From DATEHQ01 sp035279525 (GTDB taxonomy: Bacteria; Chloroflexota; Dormibacteria; Dormibacterales; Dormibacteraceae), in the NCBI GenBank assembly GCA_035279525.1, contig DATEHQ010000194.1:1-43874 (forward strand): DNA of 43,874 nt, written 5' to 3'. Positions 25,723 through 34,687 of this stretch are shown here, one piece after another (positions within the stretch are counted from its first letter, which is position 1; every line of letters begins with the position of its first letter). The position numbers and the translations under genes were made by a program. A model generated the notes under the pieces. The model was not told where the DNA came from. It saw only the letters and a list, made by a program, of their open reading frames with translations, and did not search any database.

Positions 25723-27513
25723 ATGGCGAAAGCGGTGGCTTCCACGGGCGCGGAGACGGTTCGCTGGGACCTGGCCGACCTCTTCGCTTCGCCCACCGAC
25801 CCAAAGCTCGAGGCCGCGCTTGCGACCGCGTTGGAGAAGGCGATCTCGTTCGAGTCCCGCTACAGGGGCAAGATCGCGTCCCTCGACCCGCCGAGCTTCG
25901 CCGCCATGATGGCCGAGCTCGGTGCGGATGAAGAGGAGGCTGCCAAGCCTGAGGTCTTCGCCTACCTGCTCCACAGCCAGAACACGCTCGATGCGGGGGC
26001 GGGCCGCCTGCTGGCGCGCGTCCGCGAAGCTGGCGCCGAGCGCGGCAGCCACGGCGTCTTCTTCCCGCTCGAGCTGGCCCAGCTCACCGACCAGCAGGCC
26101 GAGCGGCTCTATGCCGACGCGGAGGCGTCGCGGTACCGCCACACGGTGGAGCAGGCGAGGAAGTTCCGGCCGCACCAGCTCTCCGAGCCCGAGGAGCGCG
26201 TCCTCACCGACTTCAGCCCCGTCGGCCCTTCCGCCTGGGTCCGCCTCTTCGACGAGCTCTGTGCGTCGATGCGCGTCTCGGTCGATGGGCAGGACCTGCA
26301 GCTGGAGCAGGCGCTGACGCTCCTGCGCGAGCCGGATCGCGAGCTCCGCCGCCGGGCCAGCGCCGCCGTCACCGAAACGCTGCGTGGCGACATCCGGACC
26401 CGCGGCTACATCTTCAACGTGATCCTGCAGGAGAAGTCGATCGACGACCGCCTGCGCCGATTCCCGAGCTGGATCAGCTCCCGCAACCTCGCCAACGAGA
26501 CCTCGGACCAGGCGGTGCAGGCGCTCGTCGACGCGGTGACCGCCCGGTACGACGTTTGCGTCCGCTACTACCGGGTCAAGAAGAAGCTGCTGAACGTCGG
26601 CGAGCTTCACGAGTGGGACCGCTACGCGCCGGTCATCGACAGCTCGCGCGACCTCTCGTGGGACGAGGCCAAAGAGCTCGTCCTGGGTTCGTACCACCGC
26701 TTCTCGAAACGCGCCGGAACGCTGGTCGAGGACTTCTTCAAGCAAGGCTGGATCGACGCGCCGGTGAGCCCGGGCAAGTCGGGCGGCGCGTACTGCATGC
26801 CGGTCACGCCGAACCATCACCCGTACGTGATGCTCAACTTCACCGGCAAGCTGCGCGATGCGCTCGTCATGGCACACGAGCTCGGGCACGGCCTGCACGA
26901 CAGGCTGGCTTCGCGGCAGCACGTATTCGACTTCCACCCCCCGCTGACCCTGGCCGAGACCGCTTCGGTCTTCGGGGAGGCCCTGACCTTCGACCGGATC
27001 ATGTCCGAGGAGAAGGACCCCAAGATCCGGCTGGCCATGCTGTGCACCCAGGTCGAGGACGCGTTCTCGACGGTGTTCCGGCAGGTTGCCTTCAACCGCT
27101 ACGAGGACGCCTGTCACCAGGCGAGACGGAAGGAGGGAGAGCTGGCGGTCGAGCAGCTCGGCGAGCTTTACCAGGCCAAGCTGCAGCCGATGTTCGGCGA
27201 TGCGCTGGTCCTGACCGAAGACCACAAGGTCTGGTGGAGCTATGTGTCCCACTTCCTCCACACGCCGGGCTACGTCTATGCGTACGCGTTCGGCAACCTG
27301 CTCGCGCTGTCCGTCTATCACCGCTACCTGGAGGTCGGACCGGCGTTCGTCGACGACTACCTGGATTTTCTCGGGGCGGGTGGTTCGATGCGCCCGGACG
27401 AGCTCGTCCGGCACATCGGGATGGACATCACCGACCCGGGTTTCTGGGACGCGGGCCTCAAGATCCTCGAAGGCATGGTGACGGAGGTCGAGCGACTTTC
27501 GGCAGACCGATAA
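25723..27513 (+). CDS. pepF: M3-family oligoendopeptidase (PepF-like zinc metallopeptidase)
   Basis: 596 residues from ATG 25723. The zinc site is complete: HELGH at 385-389 (His385, Glu386, His389) and the third ligand Glu412 in TLAETASVFGEAL, the M3 spacing. The C-terminal helical region with YVYAYAFGNLLALSVY is typical of oligoendopeptidase F. It cleaves short peptides in the cytoplasm, so peptide recycling is the likely role. It follows the transglutaminase gene by 5 bases. The upstream-extended frame (to 25669) overlaps the transglutaminase and is not needed. Confidence 0.93.
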   Translation: MAKAVASTGAETVRWDLADLFASPTDPKLEAALATALEKAISFESRYRGKIASLDPPSFAAMMAELGADEEEAAKPEVFAYLLHSQNTLDAGAGRLLARVREAGAERGSHGVFFPLELAQLTDQQAERLYADAEASRYRHTVEQARKFRPHQLSEPEERVLTDFSPVGPSAWVRLFDELCASMRVSVDGQDLQLEQALTLLREPDRELRRRASAAVTETLRGDIRTRGYIFNVILQEKSIDDRLRRFPSWISSRNLANETSDQAVQALVDAVTARYDVCVRYYRVKKKLLNVGELHEWDRYAPVIDSSRDLSWDEAKELVLGSYHRFSKRAGTLVEDFFKQGWIDAPVSPGKSGGAYCMPVTPNHHPYVMLNFTGKLRDALVMAHELGHGLHDRLASRQHVFDFHPPLTLAETASVFGEALTFDRIMSEEKDPKIRLAMLCTQVEDAFSTVFRQVAFNRYEDACHQARRKEGELAVEQLGELYQAKLQPMFGDALVLTEDHKVWWSYVSHFLHTPGYVYAYAFGNLLALSVYHRYLEVGPAFVDDYLDFLGAGGSMRPDELVRHIGMDITDPGFWDAGLKILEGMVTEVERLSADR

Positions 27514-27516
27514 ACT
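27511..27516 (+). promoter_or_regulatory. Candidate -10 for the pentose phosphate operon
   Basis: TAAACT overlapping the pepF stop, 52 bases before the tkt ATG. A leader of about 45 bases would follow, containing the hairpin at 27544-27558. No clear -35. Confidence 0.3.
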
Positions 27517-27543
27517 GGAATCGTCAACCGCTTCTGCTTACGC

Positions 27544-27558
27544 GCCACTTGATGTGGC
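27544..27558 (+). repeat. Hairpin in tkt leader
   Basis: GCCAC-TTGAT-GTGGC, a perfect 5-bp stem with a 5-base loop, ending 1 base before the GGGAG ribosome-binding site (27560-27564). Could modulate translation of tkt; it may also be chance. Confidence 0.3.
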
Positions 27559-27568
27559 TGGGAGTGAC

Positions 27569-29437
27569 ATGGCGGTCACCGAAACGGTAGCCACGACAGA
27601 TCTCGAGTTCGCCCGCCAGTTGGGCCAGCAGCTGCGAGTCGACTCGATCCGCTGCAGCACCGCCGCCGGCTCCGGACACCCCACGTCGTCGATGTCCGCG
27701 GCCGACCTGATCGCCGTCCTCATCGCCAGGTACCTGCAGTACGACTGGGGCAAACCGAAAGACCCGAACAACGACCATCTGATCTACTCCAAGGGCCACG
27801 CCTCTCCGCTTTGCTACGCGATGTTCAAAGCCGCAGGCGCGATCACCGACCAGGAGCTGATGACGTTCCGCAAGTTTGGATCCCGCCTGCAGGGTCATCC
27901 GACGCCCGCCATTCCCTGGGTCGACGTGGCCACGGGTTCGCTCGGGCAGGGCCTGCCCATCGCGGTGGGCGTGGCGCTCGCGGGCAAGTACCTGGACAAG
28001 CTGCCCTTCCACGTGTGGACCCTGTGCGGCGACTCGGAGCTGGCCGAGGGGTCGATCTGGGAAGGCATCGACAAGGCCGGGCACTACGGCCTGTCCAACT
28101 TCACCGCGATCTGGGACATCAACCGGCTGGGACAGCGCGGCGAAACAGAGTACGGGTGGAACCTGGACGTATACCGCCGTCGGGTCGAGGCGTTCGGCTG
28201 CTTCCCGATCGTGATCGACGGCCACGACGTGTCGGCCATCGATCGGGCATACGGCCAGGCCCTGTCGGCCAGCGACAAGCCGACCGTGATCATCGCCAAG
28301 ACCGTCAAGGGCAAGGGCTTCTCCGAGATCGAGAACAAGGACGGCTGGCACGGCAAACCCCTGCCGCCGGACATGGCCGAGCGCGCGATCAAGGAGCTCG
28401 GCGGCATCCGCCATCTCAAGGTGAAGACCGCCAAGCCCGAGCGCGGCGCCGCACCGAAGCCGGCGGCCCGGACGCCCGAGCCCACGCTGCCCACGTACAA
28501 GAAGGAAGACAAGGTCGCGACTCGAAAGGCCTACGGCGACGCGCTGCTGGCCATCGGCGTGATGCCCGACGTGGTCGCGATGGACGGCGAGGTTTCCAAC
28601 TCCACGTTCGCGGACGAGTTCGCGAAGGCGTATCCAGGCCGGTTCTTCGAGATCTGGATCGCGGAGCAGCAGCTCGTCGCCACGGCGGTCGGGATGAGCG
28701 TCCGAGGCTACCGGCCGTTCGCCTCGACGTTTGCCGCGTTCTTCTCGCGCGCCTACGACTTCATTCGCATGGCGGGGATCTCGCAGGCCAACATCAGGCT
28801 CGCGGGATCGCATTGCGGCGTCGAGATCGGCCAGGACGGTCCATCGCAGATGGCGCTCGAGGATCTCGCTTCGATGCGCGCGATCCACAGCTCCACGGTG
28901 CTGTATCCGTGCGACCCCAACCAGACGGCCAAGCTCACGCGCTTGATGGCGGACACGCCGGGCATCGTCTACCTGCGCACGACCCGGGGCGCATACCCGA
29001 CCCTGTACGGGCCGAGCGACGCGTTCAAGATCGGTGGCTCACGCGTCGTGCGCCAGAGCCCGAAGGACAGGGTGGCGTTGATCGGCGCCGGCGTCACGGT
29101 GCACAACTGCCTGGCCGCGGCCGACCAGCTGGCGGCGAAGAAGATCCCGGCCCGGGTGATCGACCTGTACTCGGTCAAGCCGGTGGACGTGAAGACGCTG
29201 CGCGAGGCTGTCCGCGTGACGAAAGGACGCCTGGTCGTGGTCGAGGACCACTACCCCGAAGGCGGTCTCGGCGCCGCGGTGCTGGAGGCGCTCGCCATGG
29301 ATCCGCCCCCGCGCGTGGCGCACCTGGCGGTGAAGGGACTGCCCGAGTCGGGCAAGCCCGAGGAGCTGATGAACGCGGCGGGGATCTCCGCGCGGCACAT
29401 CGTGGCGGCCGCGACCAAGCTCGTGCAGTCGAGATAG
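27569..29437 (+). CDS. tkt: Transketolase (compact, animal-like type)
   Basis: Thiamine-diphosphate enzyme moving two-carbon units between sugar phosphates. 622 residues from ATG 27569, with GGGAG close upstream; GTG 27554 is an alternative. N-terminal half: SGHPTSSMSAAD, then the ThDP motif GDSELAEG (Asp155) with WDINRLGQ. Pyrimidine-domain half: the catalytic glutamate in IWIAEQQLVATAVGM. Length and the HPTSSMSAAD block resemble the about 620-residue animal/archaeal group rather than the about 660-residue E. coli type. A lysine/proline linker near 290-310 joins the halves. First gene of an eight-gene pentose phosphate operon. Confidence 0.95.
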   Translation: MAVTETVATTDLEFARQLGQQLRVDSIRCSTAAGSGHPTSSMSAADLIAVLIARYLQYDWGKPKDPNNDHLIYSKGHASPLCYAMFKAAGAITDQELMTFRKFGSRLQGHPTPAIPWVDVATGSLGQGLPIAVGVALAGKYLDKLPFHVWTLCGDSELAEGSIWEGIDKAGHYGLSNFTAIWDINRLGQRGETEYGWNLDVYRRRVEAFGCFPIVIDGHDVSAIDRAYGQALSASDKPTVIIAKTVKGKGFSEIENKDGWHGKPLPPDMAERAIKELGGIRHLKVKTAKPERGAAPKPAARTPEPTLPTYKKEDKVATRKAYGDALLAIGVMPDVVAMDGEVSNSTFADEFAKAYPGRFFEIWIAEQQLVATAVGMSVRGYRPFASTFAAFFSRAYDFIRMAGISQANIRLAGSHCGVEIGQDGPSQMALEDLASMRAIHSSTVLYPCDPNQTAKLTRLMADTPGIVYLRTTRGAYPTLYGPSDAFKIGGSRVVRQSPKDRVALIGAGVTVHNCLAAADQLAAKKIPARVIDLYSVKPVDVKTLREAVRVTKGRLVVVEDHYPEGGLGAAVLEALAMDPPPRVAHLAVKGLPESGKPEELMNAAGISARHIVAAATKLVQSR

Positions 29438-29439
29438 CC

Positions 29440-32223
29440 GTGGCCATCGCCGGCGAGAAGAGGCAGAGCCCGGTGCGAGAGCTCCACAAGGAAGGGCAGT
29501 CGTTGTGGCTCGACAACATCCGCCGGCAGCTCGTCACCTCGGGTGAGCTGGCGCGCCTGCGCGACGAGGGCATCACCGGCGTGACCTCCAACCCCACCAT
29601 CTTCGAGAAGGCGGTGAGTGGATCGAGCGATTACGACGAGGCGATGGTGGAGCTCGTCCAGGCGGGCACGAAGCCGAAGGACATGCTGTGGGAGCTGATG
29701 GTCGGCGACGTGCAGGCCGCCGCGGACATCTTCCGGCCCGTCTACGACAGAACCAGGGGTAAGGACGGATTCGTGAGCATCGAGGTGGGCCCGACCATCG
29801 CGACCAACACCCGTCAAACGATCAGGTTCGCCGAGTACCTGCATGACGAATGCAAGCGGCCCAACGTGATGGTGAAGATCCCCGCCACGAAGGAAGGGCT
29901 GCCGGCGATCTACGACCAGATCTCGAAGGGCAACAACATCAACATCACGCTCATATTCGCGGTCGAGCGTTACATCGAGGTGGTCGAGGCCTACCTTTCG
30001 GGCCTCGAGAAGCTGCTCAAGGATGGCGGCGACGTCAGCAAGGTCGCCAGCGTGGCCAGCTTCTTCGTCAGCCGGGTGGACACCAAGGTCGACAAGATCC
30101 TCGCCGAGAAGATCGAAGCGGCGCAGGACCCTCGCCAGAAGGAATCGCTCGAGCGCCTGTACGGGAAGGCCGCGATCGCCAACTCGAAGATGGCCTACGA
30201 GCGCTACAAGCAGCTCTTCAGCGGCCCGCGCTGGGAAAAGTTGAGGAAGGCCGGCGCGCGGACGCAGCGCTGCCTGTGGGCGAGCACCTCGACGAAGGAC
30301 CCGCGCTACCCGGACACCTACTACGTGGAGGAGCTCGTCGGTCCCGACACGGTCGACACCGTGCCGCCGCAGACGCTCGCCGCATTCCGCGAGCACGGCG
30401 AGGTGAGGCGGAGCCTGGACGACAACGTCGACCTCGCGAGGCGGCAGCTGAAGCAGCTGGCCGACGCGGGCGTCGACCTGGCGGAGGTGACGCGACAGCT
30501 CGAGGTCGAGGGTGTCGACGCGTTCACCAAATCGTTTGACAGCCTCCTTGCCACGCTGACGAAGGCGGCGAAGGAAATTCGGGCCGGGAAAGGTCCGCGC
30601 CAGTGGCACAGCCTGGGACGGCTCCAGCCCGCCGTCGACACCCAGCTCGTGAAGCTGCAGAAGGATGACGCGCCACGGCGGCTTTGGGCGAAAGACTCGA
30701 CGCTGTGGAGCGCCGATCCGAGCAAGCGCCAGGAGATCCGCGAGCGTCTCGGATGGCTCGACGTCGCCGACAAGATGCTCGAGAAGACAGCCGAGCTCCA
30801 CAGGATCGCGGCGGAGGGACGCGGCTTCTCAGACGTCGTGCTGCTCGGGATGGGTGGGTCGAGCCTGTGCCCCGACGTGTTCCGAAACACGTTCGGCGCG
30901 ATCAAGGGCAGGCCGAAGCTCCATGTGCTCGACACGACCGACCCGGCCACCATCCTTTCCGTCCGCTCGAGGATCCGCCTCGCCCGGACGCTGTTCATCG
31001 TCGCCTCGAAGTCGGGTGAGACCACCGAGACGCTCTCGCACTTCGCGTACTTCTGGAACCAGACCAGAGGCAAGGGCAGCCAGTTCGCCGCGATCACCGA
31101 CCCTGGCACCTCGCTCGAGAAGCTGGCCCGGGACCACGGTTTCCGCTGGGTCTTCGCCAACCCGCCGGACATCGGCGGGCGTTACTCCGCCCTTTCGTAC
31201 TTCGGCCTGGTGCCGGCCGCGTTGATGGGCGTCGACGTGCGCGAGATGCTCGAGCGCGCGACCGAGATGGAACAATCGTGCGCCGACAGCGTGCCGCCGG
31301 AAAAGAATCCCGGCGTGTGGCTCGGCGCCGTGATGGGCCGCCTCGCCCTGCTCGGGCGCAACAAGGTGACCCTCATCGCGTCGCCCAAGATCGCGACGTT
31401 CGGCTACTGGGTCGAGCAGCTCCTCGCGGAGAGCACGGGGAAGGAGGGCAAGGGCCTGGTGCCGGTGGAGGGCGAGCCGGTCGGCAGGCCGAACGTCTAT
31501 GGCGACGACAGGCTCTTCGTCCACATCAGGCTCGCGGCCGATCCGCCCCACCGCGCGGTGCGGGCTCTCGAGAAGGCCGGTCATCCGGTGGTCACATTGA
31601 CCATGCGAGACCGGCTCGACCTCGGTGGCGAGTTCTTCCGCTGGGAGGTCGCCACGGCGATCGCCGGGTCGATCCTCGGCATCGACGCGTTCGACCAGCC
31701 CAACGTGCAGGAATCGAAGGACAACACCAAGCGCGTCCTGGCCACGTTCAAGAGCCGCGGCAAGCTGCCGGAGGCCGACTCCCTGCCGGCCGCCAAGGCC
31801 AAATCCGGAGTGCAGGCGCTGCTGAAGCGAGCCCGGCGCGGCGCCTACTTCGCGATCATGGCCTACACGACGCGGACCGTTCAGTCCGAGGCAGGCATCG
31901 ACGCGATCAGGAAGGCGGTCCGCGACAGGACCGGGATCGCGACCACCGCCGGCTACGGGCCACGCTTCCTGCATTCGACCGGACAGCTGCACAAGGGTGG
32001 CCCGAAGACGGGGCTCTTCCTCCAGATCGTCCAGGACGACACGAAGGACGTCGCCATCCCCGGCCAGCCGTACACCTTTTCCATCCTGAAGCAGGCCCAG
32101 TCGTTGGGCGACCTCCAGTCGCTCACGTCGCGGCGCCTCCCGGTCCTGCGCGTGACGCTGGGTCGCGAGACCGCCGCCGGCTGGCGCGCTCTTGCGGCGG
32201 CCGTCAAGCGGGCGGTGAGGTAG
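29440..32223 (+). CDS. tal-pgi: Bifunctional transaldolase / glucose-6-phosphate isomerase
   Basis: 927 residues from GTG 29440, two bases after the tkt stop. Residues 1-370 are transaldolase: GITGVTSNPTIFEKA and the Schiff-base Lys146 in VMVKIPATKEG. From about 385 onward is phosphoglucose isomerase: GMGGSSLCPDVF (470), SKSGETT (523-529), GGRYSALSYFG, the catalytic-region ESTGKEGKG, and GQLHKGGPKTG. Such fusions are known and annotated as bifunctional transaldolase/phosphoglucose isomerase. Joining these returns fructose-6-phosphate to glucose-6-phosphate for another oxidative cycle. A much longer open frame upstream (to 27811) is a tkt shadow. Confidence 0.94.
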   Translation: MAIAGEKRQSPVRELHKEGQSLWLDNIRRQLVTSGELARLRDEGITGVTSNPTIFEKAVSGSSDYDEAMVELVQAGTKPKDMLWELMVGDVQAAADIFRPVYDRTRGKDGFVSIEVGPTIATNTRQTIRFAEYLHDECKRPNVMVKIPATKEGLPAIYDQISKGNNINITLIFAVERYIEVVEAYLSGLEKLLKDGGDVSKVASVASFFVSRVDTKVDKILAEKIEAAQDPRQKESLERLYGKAAIANSKMAYERYKQLFSGPRWEKLRKAGARTQRCLWASTSTKDPRYPDTYYVEELVGPDTVDTVPPQTLAAFREHGEVRRSLDDNVDLARRQLKQLADAGVDLAEVTRQLEVEGVDAFTKSFDSLLATLTKAAKEIRAGKGPRQWHSLGRLQPAVDTQLVKLQKDDAPRRLWAKDSTLWSADPSKRQEIRERLGWLDVADKMLEKTAELHRIAAEGRGFSDVVLLGMGGSSLCPDVFRNTFGAIKGRPKLHVLDTTDPATILSVRSRIRLARTLFIVASKSGETTETLSHFAYFWNQTRGKGSQFAAITDPGTSLEKLARDHGFRWVFANPPDIGGRYSALSYFGLVPAALMGVDVREMLERATEMEQSCADSVPPEKNPGVWLGAVMGRLALLGRNKVTLIASPKIATFGYWVEQLLAESTGKEGKGLVPVEGEPVGRPNVYGDDRLFVHIRLAADPPHRAVRALEKAGHPVVTLTMRDRLDLGGEFFRWEVATAIAGSILGIDAFDQPNVQESKDNTKRVLATFKSRGKLPEADSLPAAKAKSGVQALLKRARRGAYFAIMAYTTRTVQSEAGIDAIRKAVRDRTGIATTAGYGPRFLHSTGQLHKGGPKTGLFLQIVQDDTKDVAIPGQPYTFSILKQAQSLGDLQSLTSRRLPVLRVTLGRETAAGWRALAAAVKRAVR

Positions 32224-32228
32224 CCGCC

Positions 32229-33161
32229 ATGGAGATGGGCATGGTGGGTCTGGGCCGCATGGGCGGCAACATGGTGCTGCGCCTGCTGAAGCGGGGCCAC
32301 CGGATGGTCGCCTTCGACCTGTCGGCGGAGGCGGTCAAGCGTCACGTGGCGTCCGGAGCGATCGGCGCGAACTCGTGGGAGGAGTTCGTCTCGGCATTCG
32401 AAGGCCGGCCGCGCGTGATGTGGATCATGGTTCCCGCCGGCGATCCGACCACTCAGGCCATCAACAAGCTGATCGAGCTCGGCGACCCGGGCGACATCAT
32501 CATCGACGGCGGCAACACAAACTGGAAGATCGCCCTCGACGACTGCGCGCGGATCAAGGCGAAAGGCATGCACTACATGGACGCCGGCACGTCGGGAGGC
32601 ATCTGGGGCCTCGAGTACGGCTACTGCCTGATGGTGGGAGCCGAGCAGGACGTTTACGACCACTGCCTTCCGCTGCTGAAGGACCTCGCCCCCGATGAGG
32701 GGGGGCTGGTGCGAACCGGGCCGGAGGGATCCGGACACTTCGTCAAGATGGTTCACAACGGAGTCGAGTACGGCCTCATGCAGGCTTACGCCGAGGGCTT
32801 CCAGGTCATGAAGCTCTCGAGGAGCTTCCCGGGCATGGACATGCGCGCGATCGCCGAAGCGTGGCGAACGGGCAGCGTCGTCAGGTCGTGGCTCCTCGAT
32901 CTCATCGCGCGCGGCCTCTCGCAGGACCCCGAGCTCGCCACCATCAAGGGATACGTCGAGGACACCGGCGAAGGCCGGTGGACGGTGGAGGCGGCGATCG
33001 ACGAGTCGGTGCCCGTGCCGATCATCGCCGAGTCCCTGTTCGCGCGTTTCCGCAGCCGGATGGAGAACACTTTCGGCGACCGCATGCTCGCGATGATGCG
33101 AAACCAGTTCGGCGGCCACGCCGTGATCACCGACGCGAAGGGAGAAGCCGCGCGCAAGTGA
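32229..33161 (+). CDS. gnd: 6-phosphogluconate dehydrogenase, short (GndA-like) form
   Basis: Oxidatively decarboxylates 6-phosphogluconate to ribulose-5-phosphate. 310 residues from ATG 32229, so the large C-terminal helical domain of the 470-residue E. coli type is missing; this is the known decarboxylating short class. Motifs: GLGRMGGNMVLRLLKRGH, IDGGNTNWK, DAGTSGGIWGLEYGYCLMVG, and catalytic HFVKMVHNGVEYG. After the second strand the sequence is VAFDLSAEAV: an aspartate where NADP enzymes carry an Asn-Arg pair, suggesting NAD+ preference (inference). Its stop overlaps the zwf GTG. Confidence 0.94.
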   Translation: MEMGMVGLGRMGGNMVLRLLKRGHRMVAFDLSAEAVKRHVASGAIGANSWEEFVSAFEGRPRVMWIMVPAGDPTTQAINKLIELGDPGDIIIDGGNTNWKIALDDCARIKAKGMHYMDAGTSGGIWGLEYGYCLMVGAEQDVYDHCLPLLKDLAPDEGGLVRTGPEGSGHFVKMVHNGVEYGLMQAYAEGFQVMKLSRSFPGMDMRAIAEAWRTGSVVRSWLLDLIARGLSQDPELATIKGYVEDTGEGRWTVEAAIDESVPVPIIAESLFARFRSRMENTFGDRMLAMMRNQFGGHAVITDAKGEAARK

Positions 33162-34687
33162 GTGTCGCGGCCCCCAACCCCCTCGCGGAGGGGCTCCACG
33201 ACTACCGCGTCGCCGACCCGTCGATCATGGTCATCTTCGGGGCCACGGGCGACCTCAGCGGTCGCAAGCTCCTGCCGGCCCTCTACAACCTGGCCAAGCA
33301 GCGACTGCTGCCGGCCGGGTTCGCGGTCGTCGGCGCCGCGATCGACGATCTGGACGATGCCGGCTTCGGCAAGCATGCGGCCGAGAAGATCGGTCAGTTT
33401 TCGCGGACGCAGCCGATCGACCAGCGAGTGCTCGATGCATTTCTTTCCGGCCTCTTCTACGTGAAGGTGGACTTCGGCAAGCTGGACGACTTCAAGGCGT
33501 TGCAGCGAAAGCTCGACGAGATCGACGCTTCGCGCCACGTCGCGGGCAACCGCATCTTCTACTGCGCCACACCGCCACCGACCTACGAGACGATCGCGGA
33601 GCAGCTCAAGGCCGCCTCGCTGACGGCCCGCGATGGATGGAAGCGGATCGTCGTCGAGAAGCCGTTCGGCTCCGACCTCAAGTCGGCGCGCGAGCTGACC
33701 CAGACCCTGCAGAAGGTCTTTCCGGAGGACGCCGTCTTCCGGATCGATCATTACCTCGGCAAGGAGACAGTGCAGAACCTCATGGCGTTCAGGTTTGCCA
33801 ACTCGATCTTCGAGCCGGTGTGGAACTCGAACCTGATCGACCACGTCCAGATCACCGTGGCCGAGGAGCTCGGCATCGAGCTGAGGGGGGCCTACTACGA
33901 CCGGGCGGGCGCGCTTCGCGACATCGTGCAGAACCACGCGCTTCAGCTCCTCGCCCTGGTCGCGATGGAGCCGCCCCTGGCCTTCGAGGCCAACGCGGTG
34001 CGCGATGAGAAAGTCAAGGTGCTGCGAGGGATCCGGCCGATCACGGACGGCGAGGTCGCGCACTCGACCGTGCGCGGCCAGTACACACGAGGCTGGGTGC
34101 TGGGTGAGCATGTCGCCGGTTACCGCGAGGAGAAGAACGTCGCGCCGGGATCGCTCACCGAGACATTTGCCGCCGTGCGTCTGTTCATCGACAACTGGCG
34201 GTGGGCGGGCGTTCCCTTCTACATCCGCGCGGCCAAGCGGATGCCGAAACGCATCACCGAGCTCCGCATCCAGTTCAAGCGTCCACCGCATCCGATGTTC
34301 ACCAGGCAGGCGACGCAGGAGCTCGATCCCAACGCCATCACGCTTCGGATCCAGCCCGAGGAGGGCATCTCGCTGAAGTTCGGTGCCAAGGTGCCGAGCG
34401 CCGGGCTGAGGATCCGCAGCGTCACGATGGACTTCCAGTACGTGACCGCGTTCCTGGTGGAGGTCCCGGAGGCGTACGAGCGCCTCCTGCTCGACTGCAT
34501 GATCGGCGATCCGACCCTGTTCACGAGGGCGGACGAGGTCGAGACGGCGTGGAAGTTGATCGATCCGATCGAGGCGGCCTGGCGCGACGGGCGCCCGCCC
34601 CTTGGCTTCTACCCGGCCGGCACGTGGGGTCCGCCGGCGGCGGCCAGGCTGCTCCAGGGCGACGGCCGGGAGTGGCACCGGCCGTGA
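33158..34687 (+). CDS. zwf: Glucose-6-phosphate 1-dehydrogenase
   Basis: First enzyme of the oxidative pentose phosphate branch, producing NADPH and 6-phosphogluconolactone. 509 residues, GTG 33158 overlapping gnd (GTGA). Dinucleotide motif VIFGATGDLSGRKLLPALY, then EKPFGSDL, substrate motif RIDHYLGKETVQNL, and the catalytic histidine in DIVQNHALQL. The next gene is opcA, its usual partner where this pair occurs. The upstream-extended frame is a gnd shadow. Confidence 0.96.
   Translation: MSVAAPNPLAEGLHDYRVADPSIMVIFGATGDLSGRKLLPALYNLAKQRLLPAGFAVVGAAIDDLDDAGFGKHAAEKIGQFSRTQPIDQRVLDAFLSGLFYVKVDFGKLDDFKALQRKLDEIDASRHVAGNRIFYCATPPPTYETIAEQLKAASLTARDGWKRIVVEKPFGSDLKSARELTQTLQKVFPEDAVFRIDHYLGKETVQNLMAFRFANSIFEPVWNSNLIDHVQITVAEELGIELRGAYYDRAGALRDIVQNHALQLLALVAMEPPLAFEANAVRDEKVKVLRGIRPITDGEVAHSTVRGQYTRGWVLGEHVAGYREEKNVAPGSLTETFAAVRLFIDNWRWAGVPFYIRAAKRMPKRITELRIQFKRPPHPMFTRQATQELDPNAITLRIQPEEGISLKFGAKVPSAGLRIRSVTMDFQYVTAFLVEVPEAYERLLLDCMIGDPTLFTRADEVETAWKLIDPIEAAWRDGRPPLGFYPAGTWGPPAAARLLQGDGREWHRP

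Noticed and set aside
25657..27414. 585-codon minus-strand frame opposite the M3 peptidase
   Set aside because: Arg/Val/Asp/Leu-rich mirror of a clearly real gene with an intact HELGH site; typical of high-G+C shadows.
27811..29439. Apparent 543-codon extension in front of the tal-pgi fusion
   Set aside because: This part is tkt read in another frame; tal-pgi starts at GTG 29440 two bases after the tkt stop.
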